64,000 nucleotides of DNA from Aequorivita sp. Its GTDB lineage: Bacteria > Bacteroidota > Bacteroidia > Flavobacteriales > Flavobacteriaceae. A model generated the notes under the pieces. That model saw only the letters and a list, made by a program, of their open reading frames with translations, was not told where the DNA came from and searched no databases. Shown one piece after another: positions 32,709 to 41,372 of the stretch. Numbering within the stretch: the first letter of the stretch is position 1; every line of letters begins with the position of its first letter. The position numbers and the translations under genes are program-made. Location: NCBI GenBank assembly GCA_024637015.1, contig JAGXGE010000002.1, positions 1 to 64,000 on the forward strand. The letters are read 5' to 3'.

Positions 32709-34040
32709 AAAACTATAAGAATATTCAACCCCACCCCCCACACGAGTATCCTCCACATTCGAGAAATCTAGGCCTCCCATAACTTTAAAAGTACCGAGTT
32801 TCTCAGTTTTATATGCGAAGGAAATATAATTGTAAAGATTTTTAATGGGATTATCGAAAAGTGAAGCCTTTCTCCCCAGGTTTTTCACATAAGAGGTTTT
32901 TAATACCCAATCAATTTTTTTAAAGCTTCCAGAAATTCCCAAATGATGCATTTTTAAACTGTTGCTCACAATGGCGACAGAGTTTTCCGTAATTTCTTCA
33001 TTATTCGTGATCATAAATGGAAGTCCGATAACATTTCCTTCATAGGTCCATCCACTTCGATAAATACTGTTGTTAAAATAATTGTCGTAACCACTTCCTA
33101 CGGAAATACCGCTTTGATCCATAGTATCTATATACTCATAAAGTACAGATGAAATAATACTTTGGTTTTGGGGTTTAAAATAAACTCCCCAAAGTCCATC
33201 GGGAAAATTCGCCCAACGGGTGCCAGATCCATCCTCTATATAATGGTCATGATAAAGTGAAAAGGCTCCAAATCTATTTTTAAATTCGTATTTGATTAGG
33301 ATACTTCCTAAATGATTACCCAACTTATTAATAGTCTCACCCTCTATTCCATATTCTTCTGCATTGTGGGCAAAAAAAACGTTGACATAATCCTTAAAGC
33401 CGCTTTTTAATTTTCCCAATTCAGGAGAAGTACCGCCCCATTGGACAAAATGCTGCACATTTAAGGTCAGTTTGTGATTTTCGTTAAATGTGGTAATTAC
33501 TCCCAATCTTTTGTAATGTAACTGGGTATTATCAACATATCGGGTATCGTTCAATATATAGTGCCCAATTCCCCAGTCTATTCCAAAGGTTTTGGAAATT
33601 TTAAATGGGTTATTGGCTTCCAAAAGTATTCCCGGTAAAGGCCTTGCATTTCCAGACCATAAAAAGTTTTGATTTGTAGATGAAAGACCGTCCAGCATTT
33701 CCTTTTGTCTTTTTGCTCCAACCGTTGCAAGAAGCCAAGAGTTTTCAAATTGCAAATACAAATCTCTTCGCTGAACAGCATCTTCCACGCCATCCCTTCC
33801 AAATACAGCGGCACCACCTCTAATCTTAAAGTAAGAATAAGTTAAACTTGCGGTCAATTCGCCAGTGGCAGAAAGGTTTGTTTGTTCTCCAACAGCATAG
33901 TTTGTGTTGGTATGGAACCAAAAAGGATTTTTAGCTTCATTGGATAACATTGCTTTTGCTTCAACAGTTCCAACGATATCAAATTCCTGTGAAAAAATTA
34001 AAAATGGTGCAAGGAAGATAAATATTTTTAGAACTTTCAT
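32703..34040 (-). CDS. Capsule assembly Wzi-family outer-membrane protein
   Basis: This 445-residue protein has a signal peptide (MKVLKIFIFLAPFLIFSQ) and a beta-barrel-like domain of the Wzi family, with NPFWFHTNTNYAVGEQTN near residue 38 and GAAVFGRDG near 75. In enteric bacteria Wzi helps hold capsule at the surface. It is the last gene of the polysaccharide operon, 11 bp after the Wzc-like kinase. The final aromatic-Lys (YSFK) and stop are encoded at the edge of an octamer array. Confidence 0.85.
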   Translation of the reverse strand: MKVLKIFIFLAPFLIFSQEFDIVGTVEAKAMLSNEAKNPFWFHTNTNYAVGEQTNLSATGELTASLTYSYFKIRGGAAVFGRDGVEDAVQRRDLYLQFENSWLLATVGAKRQKEMLDGLSSTNQNFLWSGNARPLPGILLEANNPFKISKTFGIDWGIGHYILNDTRYVDNTQLHYKRLGVITTFNENHKLTLNVQHFVQWGGTSPELGKLKSGFKDYVNVFFAHNAEEYGIEGETINKLGNHLGSILIKYEFKNRFGAFSLYHDHYIEDGSGTRWANFPDGLWGVYFKPQNQSIISSVLYEYIDTMDQSGISVGSGYDNYFNNSIYRSGWTYEGNVIGLPFMITNNEEITENSVAIVSNSLKMHHLGISGSFKKIDWVLKTSYVKNLGRKASLFDNPIKNLYNYISFAYKTEKLGTFKVMGGLDFSNVEDTRVGGGVEYSYSFK

Positions 34041-34051
34041 AATTGAATATG

Positions 34052-36433
34052 TTAATGTCGATTAAATATTCTCTTAAGGAATGAGCGTTCTTGGCGACCA
34101 TAGGCATAGCCATATTTATTTCCATAGCCAAAATTGTTTAAATTTACATTGTTAAGCACAATAGCTACATTTGTCAGCCTACCATCATTTATAGCGTCGT
34201 GTGGAAAATCCAGTAAACGCTTATCGGTAAATCCTGCCCTAACCACATAAAGTGTAATGTCTGCCAGTTTATTGATAAGGATAGTATCAGTAACAAGCAT
34301 GGATGGTGCGGTATCCATAACTATAAAATCGAATTCGTCCCTTAAACGCTCAATGAGTACACTGGTTCTTTTTTGCATCAGTAACTCCGCTGGATTCGGG
34401 GGGATTGCACCCGAAAGGACTATACTTAGATTTTTGTGGTATTTGCTTTGCGAAATAACTTCTTCCATCTCCAGGTCTTCATAGACTATAAATTCTGTAA
34501 GTCCTTTTTTAGATTTTTCGTTATCTGGTAGATAACGCTGCAATTGTGGATTACGGATATCTGCCCCCACCAAAACAACTTTTTTCCCGGTAAGAGCCAA
34601 GGTGAGGGCTAGGTTGAAAGCTACAAAGGTTTTTCCTTCCCCTTTAACAGTAGAGGTTACAATAAGCGATTTGCCTTTACTGTTGTCTTCAAGCTTATTG
34701 ATAAACAGGTATTGAAGGTTTGTACGGAAGATTCTATAGGATTCCGCCATAATACTTCTGTCGTTATCCTGTATAAGTTCAGATTCTCCTTTTTGTATTT
34801 TTGGGATTTCCGCTATGATGGGGGTGGTAGGCAAATGACTTTCCACATCCTTTCTGTTGGTCACTTTAGTACTTAGCATTTTGGTTCCATATATGCCAAG
34901 AAAGGGAATTATTAGTCCTCCCAAAAGTGCCCCAAGATAAATAAGGGATGTTTTGGGCGAAACGGGCGACTGGCTGCTATAGGCCAGATCAACCACTTTG
35001 GCCTTTGGCGAAGTGGCTGCCAGAGAAATGGAAGCTTCCTCGCGTTGTTGTAAAAGAAACAAATAAAGTTGTTCCTTTATGGTTTGTTGTCGTTCAATGC
35101 TTCGGAAAATCTTTTCTTTTTGGGGTACCTGTGCTAATTTTGAATTCATGGAAGACTCTTGGATATTCAGGTCTTTCATTGCAACTTTTAAGGAGTTGCT
35201 CGTATTTTTTAAACTTCCCAAAATATTGGAACGCATTTGTTCAATTTGATTATTTACATTAACCACCACAGGGTTTTTGGAAGTGGAATTCTGCAATAAC
35301 TTGTTTCGGTATAAAATTAACTGATTGTAGTTGTTGACGGATTGCCCTACATTTTCGGACTGAATGCCGATATTTGACGGCAACAGTTCAGTTTTGGAAC
35401 TGTTTTCCATATAATCTATCATGGAATTAGAAAGTTCCAATTGCGTGGAAATATCAAACTGTTTTTGATTAGATTCGCTCGAGTTTTCGAGTATCATCTG
35501 CGCCTCTGCCTCTATATCTGTAAGCCGGTTACTGCTTTTAAACAATTCCTTGTTGCGTTCTACCGAATCAAGTTCCCGAGTTATTATATTAATTCTGGAA
35601 TCGATAAACTGGGATGTTTTCTTTGCAACTTCGTTACGGTCGCTAATAGCATCATCGTTATACTGAACCACCAATTCATTTAAAAAAGCCTCAGATTTAT
35701 CGGTTACAGAGGATAAAAGGCTAAGTTCAACCACATTACTACTTTTAATCTCATTACCAACGGAAACTCGGGACTGGTAATTGAGTGCTACCGCATCTAT
35801 AGGGGAATAAGTAACCATAACGGTTCGCCCAATATAGACTTTAAAACTATCGGGTTGGTCAATATTGGGCAATACCGAAATATCGCCAAAGGGAAGGGAA
35901 ACCCGTTCTCCAAATTTATGGGTACCCGAAAATGATTGCGACTCGTCCTCTATCTTATATTCAGAATCGGAAAGAATTTCAAAATACAGCTTTGGCACCC
36001 CTTTACCGCTGCTTTTCAAAGACTGATATTGCACTTTAAATGGGATGTACGAATAGAGCTCAGAAGTTTTTATGGACCCAACAGTTTCATATTTTATGTT
36101 GAGTCCAAGGTCTTTTACCGTTGCCTCGATAAGCCGTTTTGAATTGAAAATGACCAGTTCATTCTCAATTTTGGTACTGTTGAATTTGGAGAAAAAGCCT
36201 CCCATTTGTGAGAGGCCAGAAGCATCAATGATATTATTGGAAGACTTTTCGTCCTTTATTACAATAGTGGCTTTGCTTAGGTATAATTTAGGGGTGTACC
36301 GCAAATAAATAAATGCCCCGATTATAGCAACAAGTACCGCCAGCACAAACCAATACCAATAGCGCAGGTACTGTTCCACCTGCTCCCTTAAGGAAGTATC
36401 TTGATTTTCTGAACTGTTATTTCGCTCTTCCAT
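34052..36433 (-). CDS. Polysaccharide co-polymerase and tyrosine autokinase (Wzc-like)
   Basis: This 793-residue inner-membrane protein joins a Wzz domain (two membrane helices near residues 30-50 and 500-520, with long coiled-coil between) to a BY-kinase. Kinase motifs are the Walker A VTSTVKGEGKTFVAFNLA near 590, Walker A' KVVLVGADIRNP near 615 and Walker B FDFIVMDTAPS. The C-terminus carries a tyrosine cluster (GYGNKYGYAYG) expected to be phosphorylated. It controls chain length and export of the polysaccharide and lies 2 bp after the Wza-like gene. Confidence 0.93.
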   Translation of the reverse strand: MEERNNSSENQDTSLREQVEQYLRYWYWFVLAVLVAIIGAFIYLRYTPKLYLSKATIVIKDEKSSNNIIDASGLSQMGGFFSKFNSTKIENELVIFNSKRLIEATVKDLGLNIKYETVGSIKTSELYSYIPFKVQYQSLKSSGKGVPKLYFEILSDSEYKIEDESQSFSGTHKFGERVSLPFGDISVLPNIDQPDSFKVYIGRTVMVTYSPIDAVALNYQSRVSVGNEIKSSNVVELSLLSSVTDKSEAFLNELVVQYNDDAISDRNEVAKKTSQFIDSRINIITRELDSVERNKELFKSSNRLTDIEAEAQMILENSSESNQKQFDISTQLELSNSMIDYMENSSKTELLPSNIGIQSENVGQSVNNYNQLILYRNKLLQNSTSKNPVVVNVNNQIEQMRSNILGSLKNTSNSLKVAMKDLNIQESSMNSKLAQVPQKEKIFRSIERQQTIKEQLYLFLLQQREEASISLAATSPKAKVVDLAYSSQSPVSPKTSLIYLGALLGGLIIPFLGIYGTKMLSTKVTNRKDVESHLPTTPIIAEIPKIQKGESELIQDNDRSIMAESYRIFRTNLQYLFINKLEDNSKGKSLIVTSTVKGEGKTFVAFNLALTLALTGKKVVLVGADIRNPQLQRYLPDNEKSKKGLTEFIVYEDLEMEEVISQSKYHKNLSIVLSGAIPPNPAELLMQKRTSVLIERLRDEFDFIVMDTAPSMLVTDTILINKLADITLYVVRAGFTDKRLLDFPHDAINDGRLTNVAIVLNNVNLNNFGYGNKYGYAYGRQERSFLKRIFNRH

Positions 36434-36435
36434 AA

Positions 36436-37194
36436 TTAACGTGATAAAATAATTACGGTACTGAGCACAATGGTGAATAGTGATAGCAATGCAGGTACAT
36501 CAGGTATAAACCCCGACTTTTTAACGCCTTTAAGCGAAGGTTCTACATAAACAATATCATTTTGTTTTAAAAAGTAAAAGGGACTTGAAAAAAGGGCAGT
36601 GTTCGTAAAATCTATTTTGGCAACTTTTCGCACCCCGTTTTCTTCCCGTATTACGGTAATTTCTTTCCGTTTCCCATCTACAGTAAGATCTCCGGCAAGC
36701 GCTATGGCCTCTGGCAGGGTTATGCGTTCGTTTTCAATGCGGAACACCCCAGGATTGGAAACCTCTCCAATCACTGTTACCTTAAAGTTGATGATTCTTA
36801 CATCTACTACTACATCTGTAATATATTCAGAAAGACTTGCCTTTAGTTCTTGCTCCAGCGTACCTCGCGTTTTTCCCATAACAACTATGGAGCCGAGTAC
36901 TGGAAAACGTATTTCTCCTTTTGAATCTACCAAATATCCTTGTAATTCTAAACTATTACTGCCCGAAGAAGCACCTTCGCCCCCTATATTTCTTTTAAAA
37001 GGTTTTGTAACATCAGCATCTATAGAAGAAACAGTTATGTAAAGAATATCATTCGGCTCAATAATAGGTTCAAAAGAAGTTTCAATTTCTTTTGAATTTA
37101 GACTTTCAGCATCCTGAAAATAGAGTATTTCCTTTTTGGTCGCACACGAAAAAAGATTTACTGACACTAAAACCAGAATTGCGATTTTATTCAT
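36436..37194 (-). CDS. Polysaccharide export lipoprotein (Wza-like)
   Basis: This 252-residue lipoprotein has a type II signal with lipobox LFSC (Cys17), a poly-export domain (EPIIEPNDILYITVSS near 45; ELQGYLVDSKGEIRFPVLGSI near 105), one SLBB-type segment (VTVIGEVSNPGVFRIENERITLPEAIALAGDL) and a C-terminal hydrophobic helix. It forms the outer-membrane export channel with the Wzc-like kinase downstream. Promoter element TATATTTG lies at 37220-37213. Confidence 0.92.
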   Translation of the reverse strand: MNKIAILVLVSVNLFSCATKKEILYFQDAESLNSKEIETSFEPIIEPNDILYITVSSIDADVTKPFKRNIGGEGASSGSNSLELQGYLVDSKGEIRFPVLGSIVVMGKTRGTLEQELKASLSEYITDVVVDVRIINFKVTVIGEVSNPGVFRIENERITLPEAIALAGDLTVDGKRKEITVIREENGVRKVAKIDFTNTALFSSPFYFLKQNDIVYVEPSLKGVKKSGFIPDVPALLSLFTIVLSTVIILSR

Positions 37195-37212
37195 TACGAT
37201 TTTTTTAGGCTA

Positions 37213-37220
37213 CAAATATA
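37213..37220 (-). promoter_or_regulatory. Probable -7 element for the Wza-Wzc-Wzi genes
   Basis: TATATTTG on the minus strand, 18 bp before the Wza-like ATG. It would let the export genes be transcribed separately from the long upstream operon. No clear -33 element. Confidence 0.5.
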
Positions 37221-37274
37221 AGGCCTTAGTAAAATATACAGGTTGTTTTTAATGAGTATATATTGGGGGGACAA

Positions 37275-39239
37275 TTATGATTCTTGTTTCTGCGTATCCA
37301 AAACTTCATATTCTGAATTATTGCTTAAAAATTCTGGGACTAACTCCTTTATCTTTTGAACCACTACATTTCTTTTGGTTTGGGAAGTGGCTTCAATTAT
37401 TTCCTGTATCTTTTGGTTAACGTACCTAAAATTCTCAACAGGAACTTTGGATACCATAATTTTTGGGTGATATGTTGGAAGCGTTGTCGCTGTATCGCTT
37501 AGCAATTCCTCATAAAGCTTCTCACCAGGACGCAAACCGATAATTTGTATATCAATATCTTTGTAAGGTTTTAGACCTGAAAGGCGTATCATATGCTCCG
37601 CCATATTTAATATTTTAATTGGTTTGCCCATATCAAAAACATAAACTTCACCCCCATTGCCCATAGTTCCTGCCTGTAAAACTAATTGGCATGCTTCTGA
37701 GATGGTCATAAAATACCGAATAATATCTTTGTGGGTAACGGTAACAGGACCGCCGGCTGCAATCTGTTTTCTAAAATAAGGAATTACCGATCCATTGGAA
37801 CCTAAAACATTCCCAAAACGAGTGGTAATAAATCGCGTTTGAGTGCCTAAATGCTCCTGTAAGGATTGTATATACATCTCTGCCGCTCTTTTGGAAGCCC
37901 CCATTACATTTGTTGGATTTACAGCCTTATCGGTAGAAATCATCACAAACTTATCAATATCATGCTGTATCGATAAATTAGCTAAATTCATAGTCCCACG
38001 AATGTTCACCGAAACCGCTTCGTGTGGATTTTTTTCAGTTAAAGGCACATGCTTGTAAGCTGCAGCGTGATAAACAATGTCAAATTTGTACTTTGAAAAT
38101 ATCATTTCCATCCGATCAATACTTCTCACATCCGCAAGTATTACCTCGAAATTTATTGACGGGTAGTCATGTTGAAGTAACAGCTGCATATGGTGAAGGG
38201 GGGATTCGGCATTGTCGAGTATTATTACTTTTTTCGGATTGAAAGCAGCCAATTGCTTTACTATCTCACTACCAATAGAACCTGCTCCACCAGTAACCAA
38301 TATTGTTTTACCATCCAAGTCCTCTTTAATAATCTCGGTATCAATCTTTATGGGATGTCTGTCCAAAAGATCCTCTATTTCTATAGGTTTTATTTGAGTT
38401 TGTAAATCTTCTTTTTTATTCCAGTTTTCAACTAACGGCACATTAAACACTTCAATATCATTCGCCAAACACGCTTCCACAATCTGATTGGTTTCTGTTA
38501 TGGAAAGGGAGTCACGCACCATCAAAACACCGTCTAACTTGGTTTTGGCTATTAATTCTGTAAATTGCCGTGAGTTTTCATTTATTGGCACTGAAAAAAC
38601 TGGCTTACCTAGAACGCTTAAGCTTTTATTCGATTGGTTCTCGGTAAGAAAACCAACCAATTTAAAAGATGTATTAGATTCGGTAGTTAGGGCCCGGCCC
38701 AAACTAATGGTTTGGTTATCCATACCTACTATTAGCACCCTTTTCTTAAAATTACTGGAATTCAATCTTTGCAAATATTGATAAGTTTCTTTCACTGCTA
38801 ATCTGAAAAAAAGCATAATTGAGAAGGAAAAAAACATATAAAGCAAAATGCCCGTAGTCAAAAATATCTTTTGTCCCGTAAAAATAAAGAAAGCATAGTT
38901 AAATGTTATCGCTGTAACTGCTGTTAAAAAAGAAGATGAAGCTACTTTAAAAACGTCAGTAAATGTGGAATGGCGAATTATTCCTGCATATGTTCTAAAT
39001 GCATAAAAAAAGATAACATTTATGGATATCAAAAAAAACGCCTGCAATGGAATGGGCCAAGTTTGATTAAACTTTAGTGGGGTGCCGTCTAATATGAGAA
39101 ACATCATCACATATGAAGCAAGACAAATGACAATATCCAATAAAAAAACAGCCCAACGGGGCAGGTAGTGCTGATTTAATAAAACCAATTTTTTAGTTCG
39201 CATTCTTAATTTTTCTACAAACGAGTATTTCTCTACCAC
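37275..39239 (-). CDS. Membrane-bound UDP-sugar 4,6-dehydratase (PglF/FlaA1/CapD-like)
   Basis: This 654-residue protein has four N-terminal membrane helices (about 20-150), a CoA-binding-like Rossmann region (about 165-300), and an SDR domain with TILVTGGAGSIGSEIVKQLAAF near 310 and ISTDKAVNPTNVMGASKRAAEMYIQ near 430, where Lys replaces the usual Tyr as in PglF. It is expected to convert UDP-GlcNAc to the 4-keto-6-deoxy sugar. Start is GTG 39239 or ATG 39206. A good promoter lies just upstream, overlapping the aminotransferase 3' end. Confidence 0.9.
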   Translation of the reverse strand: MVEKYSFVEKLRMRTKKLVLLNQHYLPRWAVFLLDIVICLASYVMMFLILDGTPLKFNQTWPIPLQAFFLISINVIFFYAFRTYAGIIRHSTFTDVFKVASSSFLTAVTAITFNYAFFIFTGQKIFLTTGILLYMFFSFSIMLFFRLAVKETYQYLQRLNSSNFKKRVLIVGMDNQTISLGRALTTESNTSFKLVGFLTENQSNKSLSVLGKPVFSVPINENSRQFTELIAKTKLDGVLMVRDSLSITETNQIVEACLANDIEVFNVPLVENWNKKEDLQTQIKPIEIEDLLDRHPIKIDTEIIKEDLDGKTILVTGGAGSIGSEIVKQLAAFNPKKVIILDNAESPLHHMQLLLQHDYPSINFEVILADVRSIDRMEMIFSKYKFDIVYHAAAYKHVPLTEKNPHEAVSVNIRGTMNLANLSIQHDIDKFVMISTDKAVNPTNVMGASKRAAEMYIQSLQEHLGTQTRFITTRFGNVLGSNGSVIPYFRKQIAAGGPVTVTHKDIIRYFMTISEACQLVLQAGTMGNGGEVYVFDMGKPIKILNMAEHMIRLSGLKPYKDIDIQIIGLRPGEKLYEELLSDTATTLPTYHPKIMVSKVPVENFRYVNQKIQEIIEATSQTKRNVVVQKIKELVPEFLSNNSEYEVLDTQKQES

Positions 39240-39260
39240 TTTTATTAAAATTTAGGTATG

Positions 39261-39293
39261 CAAATATACCTAATTATCGATAAAATGTATCAA
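39261..39293 (-). promoter_or_regulatory. Promoter for the PglF-like gene
   Basis: TATATTTG at 39268-39261 and TTG at 39293-39291 on the minus strand are 22 bp apart. The -33 element lies in the 3' end of the aminotransferase gene, so this is an internal promoter of the polysaccharide operon. Confidence 0.55.
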
Positions 39294-40406
39294 AACATCG
39301 TTAATCTTAACCTTTTCTTCACTTTTCAAGTTAGAACCCGATGGCAAACATAGTCCAATTTCAAAAAGTTTCTGAGCAACTTTTTCACCATAATAAGGTG
39401 CATTTTTAAATACAGGTTGCAAATGCATTGGTTTCCATAACGGTCTGCATTCAATATTATTTTCATTCATCCCCAATCTGATGACTTCTGATGAAAAACC
39501 ACAAAGCTCTCTATCAATCAAAATACACGACAACCAATGATTGGAAAAACAATCAGAATTCGGTTCTGAAAAAACTTTCACTCCCGCACGGTTCTGAAAA
39601 ATTTCATGATAAAACTGATTCATGTTTCTTCTCAAACCCACGTGTTCGTCCAGAACCTCCATTTGTCCTCTTCCTATACCTGCGGAAATATTGCTAAGTC
39701 TGTAATTATAACCTATTTCGGAATGTTGGTAATGTGGCGCAGCATCTCTGGCTTGAGTTGCCAGAAATATTGCTTTTTCTTTATGCTTCAAATTCTTTGA
39801 AACCAATGCCCCTCCCCCTGATGTTGTAATAATTTTATTGCCATTAAAAGAAAGAATAGACATATCTCCAAAAGTGCCGCACTTTTTCCCTTTATAACTA
39901 CTACCCAAGGCTTCTGCGCTATCCTCCACAATAGGGATTTCGTATTTCTCCGAAATCCTTTTTACCGCATCAACTTTATAGGGCATACCATAAAGATGCA
40001 CAGCTATAATGGCCTTTGGTTTTTTGCCTTTAGCTATTCGGTCTTTGATAGCTTCTTCCAAATGATTGGGGCAGATATTCCAAGTATCAAGTTCACTGTC
40101 TACAAATATAGGTGTAGCACCTAGATATACAATGGGATTTGCGGAAGCGGAAAAAGTCATGCTCTGGCAAATTACTTCATCGCCTCTCTCTACACCTAAC
40201 AATATCAGTGCTAAATGCAACGCAGCTGTGCCAGAGCTTAATGCAGCTACATGATTTCCACTACCAAGGTAATTTTCCAAATCTTTTTCGAAGCCTCCTA
40301 CATTTGGCCCTAATGGGGCTATCCAATTGGTTTCAAAGGCCTCCTTAACATAGGTTTGCTCACTTCCGCCCATATGCGGCGATGATAAATAAATCTTTTC
40401 TTTCAT
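39270..40406 (-). CDS. DegT/DnrJ/EryC1/StrS aminotransferase (PglE-like)
   Basis: This 378-residue PLP enzyme aminates a nucleotide-linked keto sugar. Features are FETNWIAPLGPNVGGFEKDLENYLG near residue 28, ALSSGTAALHLALILLGV near 55, the Asp of IVEDSAEALGSSYKGKKCG near 160 and the PLP lysine in SFNGNKIITTSGGGALV near 190. It is well placed to act on the product of the PglF-like dehydratase, giving a 4-amino-4,6-dideoxy sugar. A possible -7 element TAACTTTG lies at 40489-40482. Confidence 0.92.
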   Translation of the reverse strand: MKEKIYLSSPHMGGSEQTYVKEAFETNWIAPLGPNVGGFEKDLENYLGSGNHVAALSSGTAALHLALILLGVERGDEVICQSMTFSASANPIVYLGATPIFVDSELDTWNICPNHLEEAIKDRIAKGKKPKAIIAVHLYGMPYKVDAVKRISEKYEIPIVEDSAEALGSSYKGKKCGTFGDMSILSFNGNKIITTSGGGALVSKNLKHKEKAIFLATQARDAAPHYQHSEIGYNYRLSNISAGIGRGQMEVLDEHVGLRRNMNQFYHEIFQNRAGVKVFSEPNSDCFSNHWLSCILIDRELCGFSSEVIRLGMNENNIECRPLWKPMHLQPVFKNAPYYGEKVAQKLFEIGLCLPSGSNLKSEEKVKINDVLIHFIDN

Positions 40407-40481
40407 TAGCTAAATGGTTTTTGGGGCACCATTTTTTATTCCTATAAGAATTCCAGAATATGAACACCCCTCAGGAGTGGA

Positions 40482-40489
40482 CAAAGTTA
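40482..40489 (-). promoter_or_regulatory. Possible -7 element for the PglE-like gene
   Basis: TAACTTTG on the minus strand fits TAnnTTTG and lies about 75 bp before the aminotransferase ATG, between the octamer array and the gene. No -33 element was recognised. Confidence 0.35.
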
Positions 40490-40586
40490 AAAATAATTCC
40501 AAGCCCACAGACTGTTTTAGTAAAAATTGGCGTTCAAAAAGTGGTGGTTAATTGATGGTTGTTAATAGTCTGTAATAAAATAACGA

Positions 40587-40689
40587 ATTCACCTATTCAC
40601 TTATTCACCTATTCACCTATTCACCTATTCACTTATTCACCTATTCACATATTCACCTATTCACATATTCACTTACTCACTTATTCACT
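40587..40689 (+). repeat. Octamer array ATTCACCT / ATTCACTT
   Basis: Thirteen copies of ATTCACNN. The right end supplies the last codons and stop of the minus-strand sugar transferase: its terminal SE and TAA are encoded by the array's reverse complement. It fills much of the gap before the PglE-like gene. Confidence 0.95.
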
Positions 40690-41253
40690 AAAGCCTAAAG
40701 CCAAATGCTTCCAAACAACCACCTCCAAAATAATCTTCAAATCCCCAAAAAATGACCGATTATAATAATATTCCAAATTCATCCGCACTTTATCCGGAAA
40801 GATAACCTCATCATTATATTTCAAGGGTTCCTTTTGTTTTGCCAATAGCGTTTCTTCATTATAGTATTTTAGGGCAGCACGGCTGCATAAGCCAGGTTTC
40901 AGTTCAAGAATTTTTTGGGCCTCTCCTTCCAAGGTATCGTAATAACCAGGCACATCGGGTCTTGGCCCCACAAAGCTCATCGTCCCCAAAAAGATGTTTA
41001 GCAACTGCGGGAGTTCATCAAGCTTAGAGCTTCTAAGAAAGTTTCCATAGGAAGAGATAGTTCCACAACAAACTTGCATGGAGCGAATTTTAAAAATTTT
41101 AAAAGGTTTACCGTATTGACCAATTCGGGTTTGGAGAAAGAGGCCTTCGCCAGTGTCAATAGCCGCAATTATTATCAATAATAGTATGAGCCAACCGAAA
41201 AGTATTAATAGGAAAGCCGAGAACAGTATGTCGAAGATTCTTTTGATGGAAAT
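40681..41253 (-). CDS. Bacterial sugar transferase (initiating-type), start codon missing or non-canonical
   Basis: The catalytic domain is complete: [49 protein letters not shown] and LKPGLCSRAALKYY. It transfers a sugar phosphate to undecaprenyl phosphate. The normal N-terminal membrane helix is encoded in frame (ISIKRIFDILFSAFLLILFG) upstream of the first canonical start (TTG at 41178, in the middle of the helix). Between that helix and the upstream stop codon there is no ATG, GTG or TTG; the codon in the Met position (41253) is ATT, next to a short TTGTTAA repeat. It is either an ATT-initiated gene or a gene that has lost its start. Confidence 0.7.
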   Translation of the reverse strand: MSIKRIFDILFSAFLLILFGWLILLLIIIAAIDTGEGLFLQTRIGQYGKPFKIFKIRSMQVCCGTISSYGNFLRSSKLDELPQLLNIFLGTMSFVGPRPDVPGYYDTLEGEAQKILELKPGLCSRAALKYYNEETLLAKQKEPLKYNDEVIFPDKVRMNLEYYYNRSFFGDLKIILEVVVWKHLALGFSE

Positions 41254-41275
41254 ATTATTGTTAATTGTTAATTGC
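41252..41275 (+). repeat. Short heptamer repeat TTGTTAA at the sugar-transferase start
   Basis: ATTATTGTTAATTGTTAATT contains about 2.5 copies of a 7-bp TTGTTAA unit, directly at the expected start codon of the minus-strand sugar transferase. Confidence 0.55.
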
Positions 41276-41288
41276 TAAATGATTGTCT

Positions 41289-41308
41289 GGTCGAGCGCAG
41301 TCGAGACC
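41289..41308. repeat. Imperfect palindrome of the TCGAGCGCAGTCGA type
   Basis: The 20-bp sequence at 41289-41308 (GGTCGAGCGCAGTCGAGACC) is an imperfect inverted repeat. I recognise this sort of GC-rich element as recurring in intergenic regions of Bacteroidota genomes. It stands in the 119-bp gap between the PglD-like and sugar-transferase genes. Confidence 0.5.
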
Positions 41309-41372
41309 TTATTCAAACTTTCTAAAATACGGCCTACAGCATTAAGCATATATTCTAATGCCTAATAATAAA

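Noticed and set aside
40559-40765. Plus-strand frame encoding HLFTYSPI repeats
   Set aside because: It is a translation of the octamer array and continues antisense to the sugar transferase.
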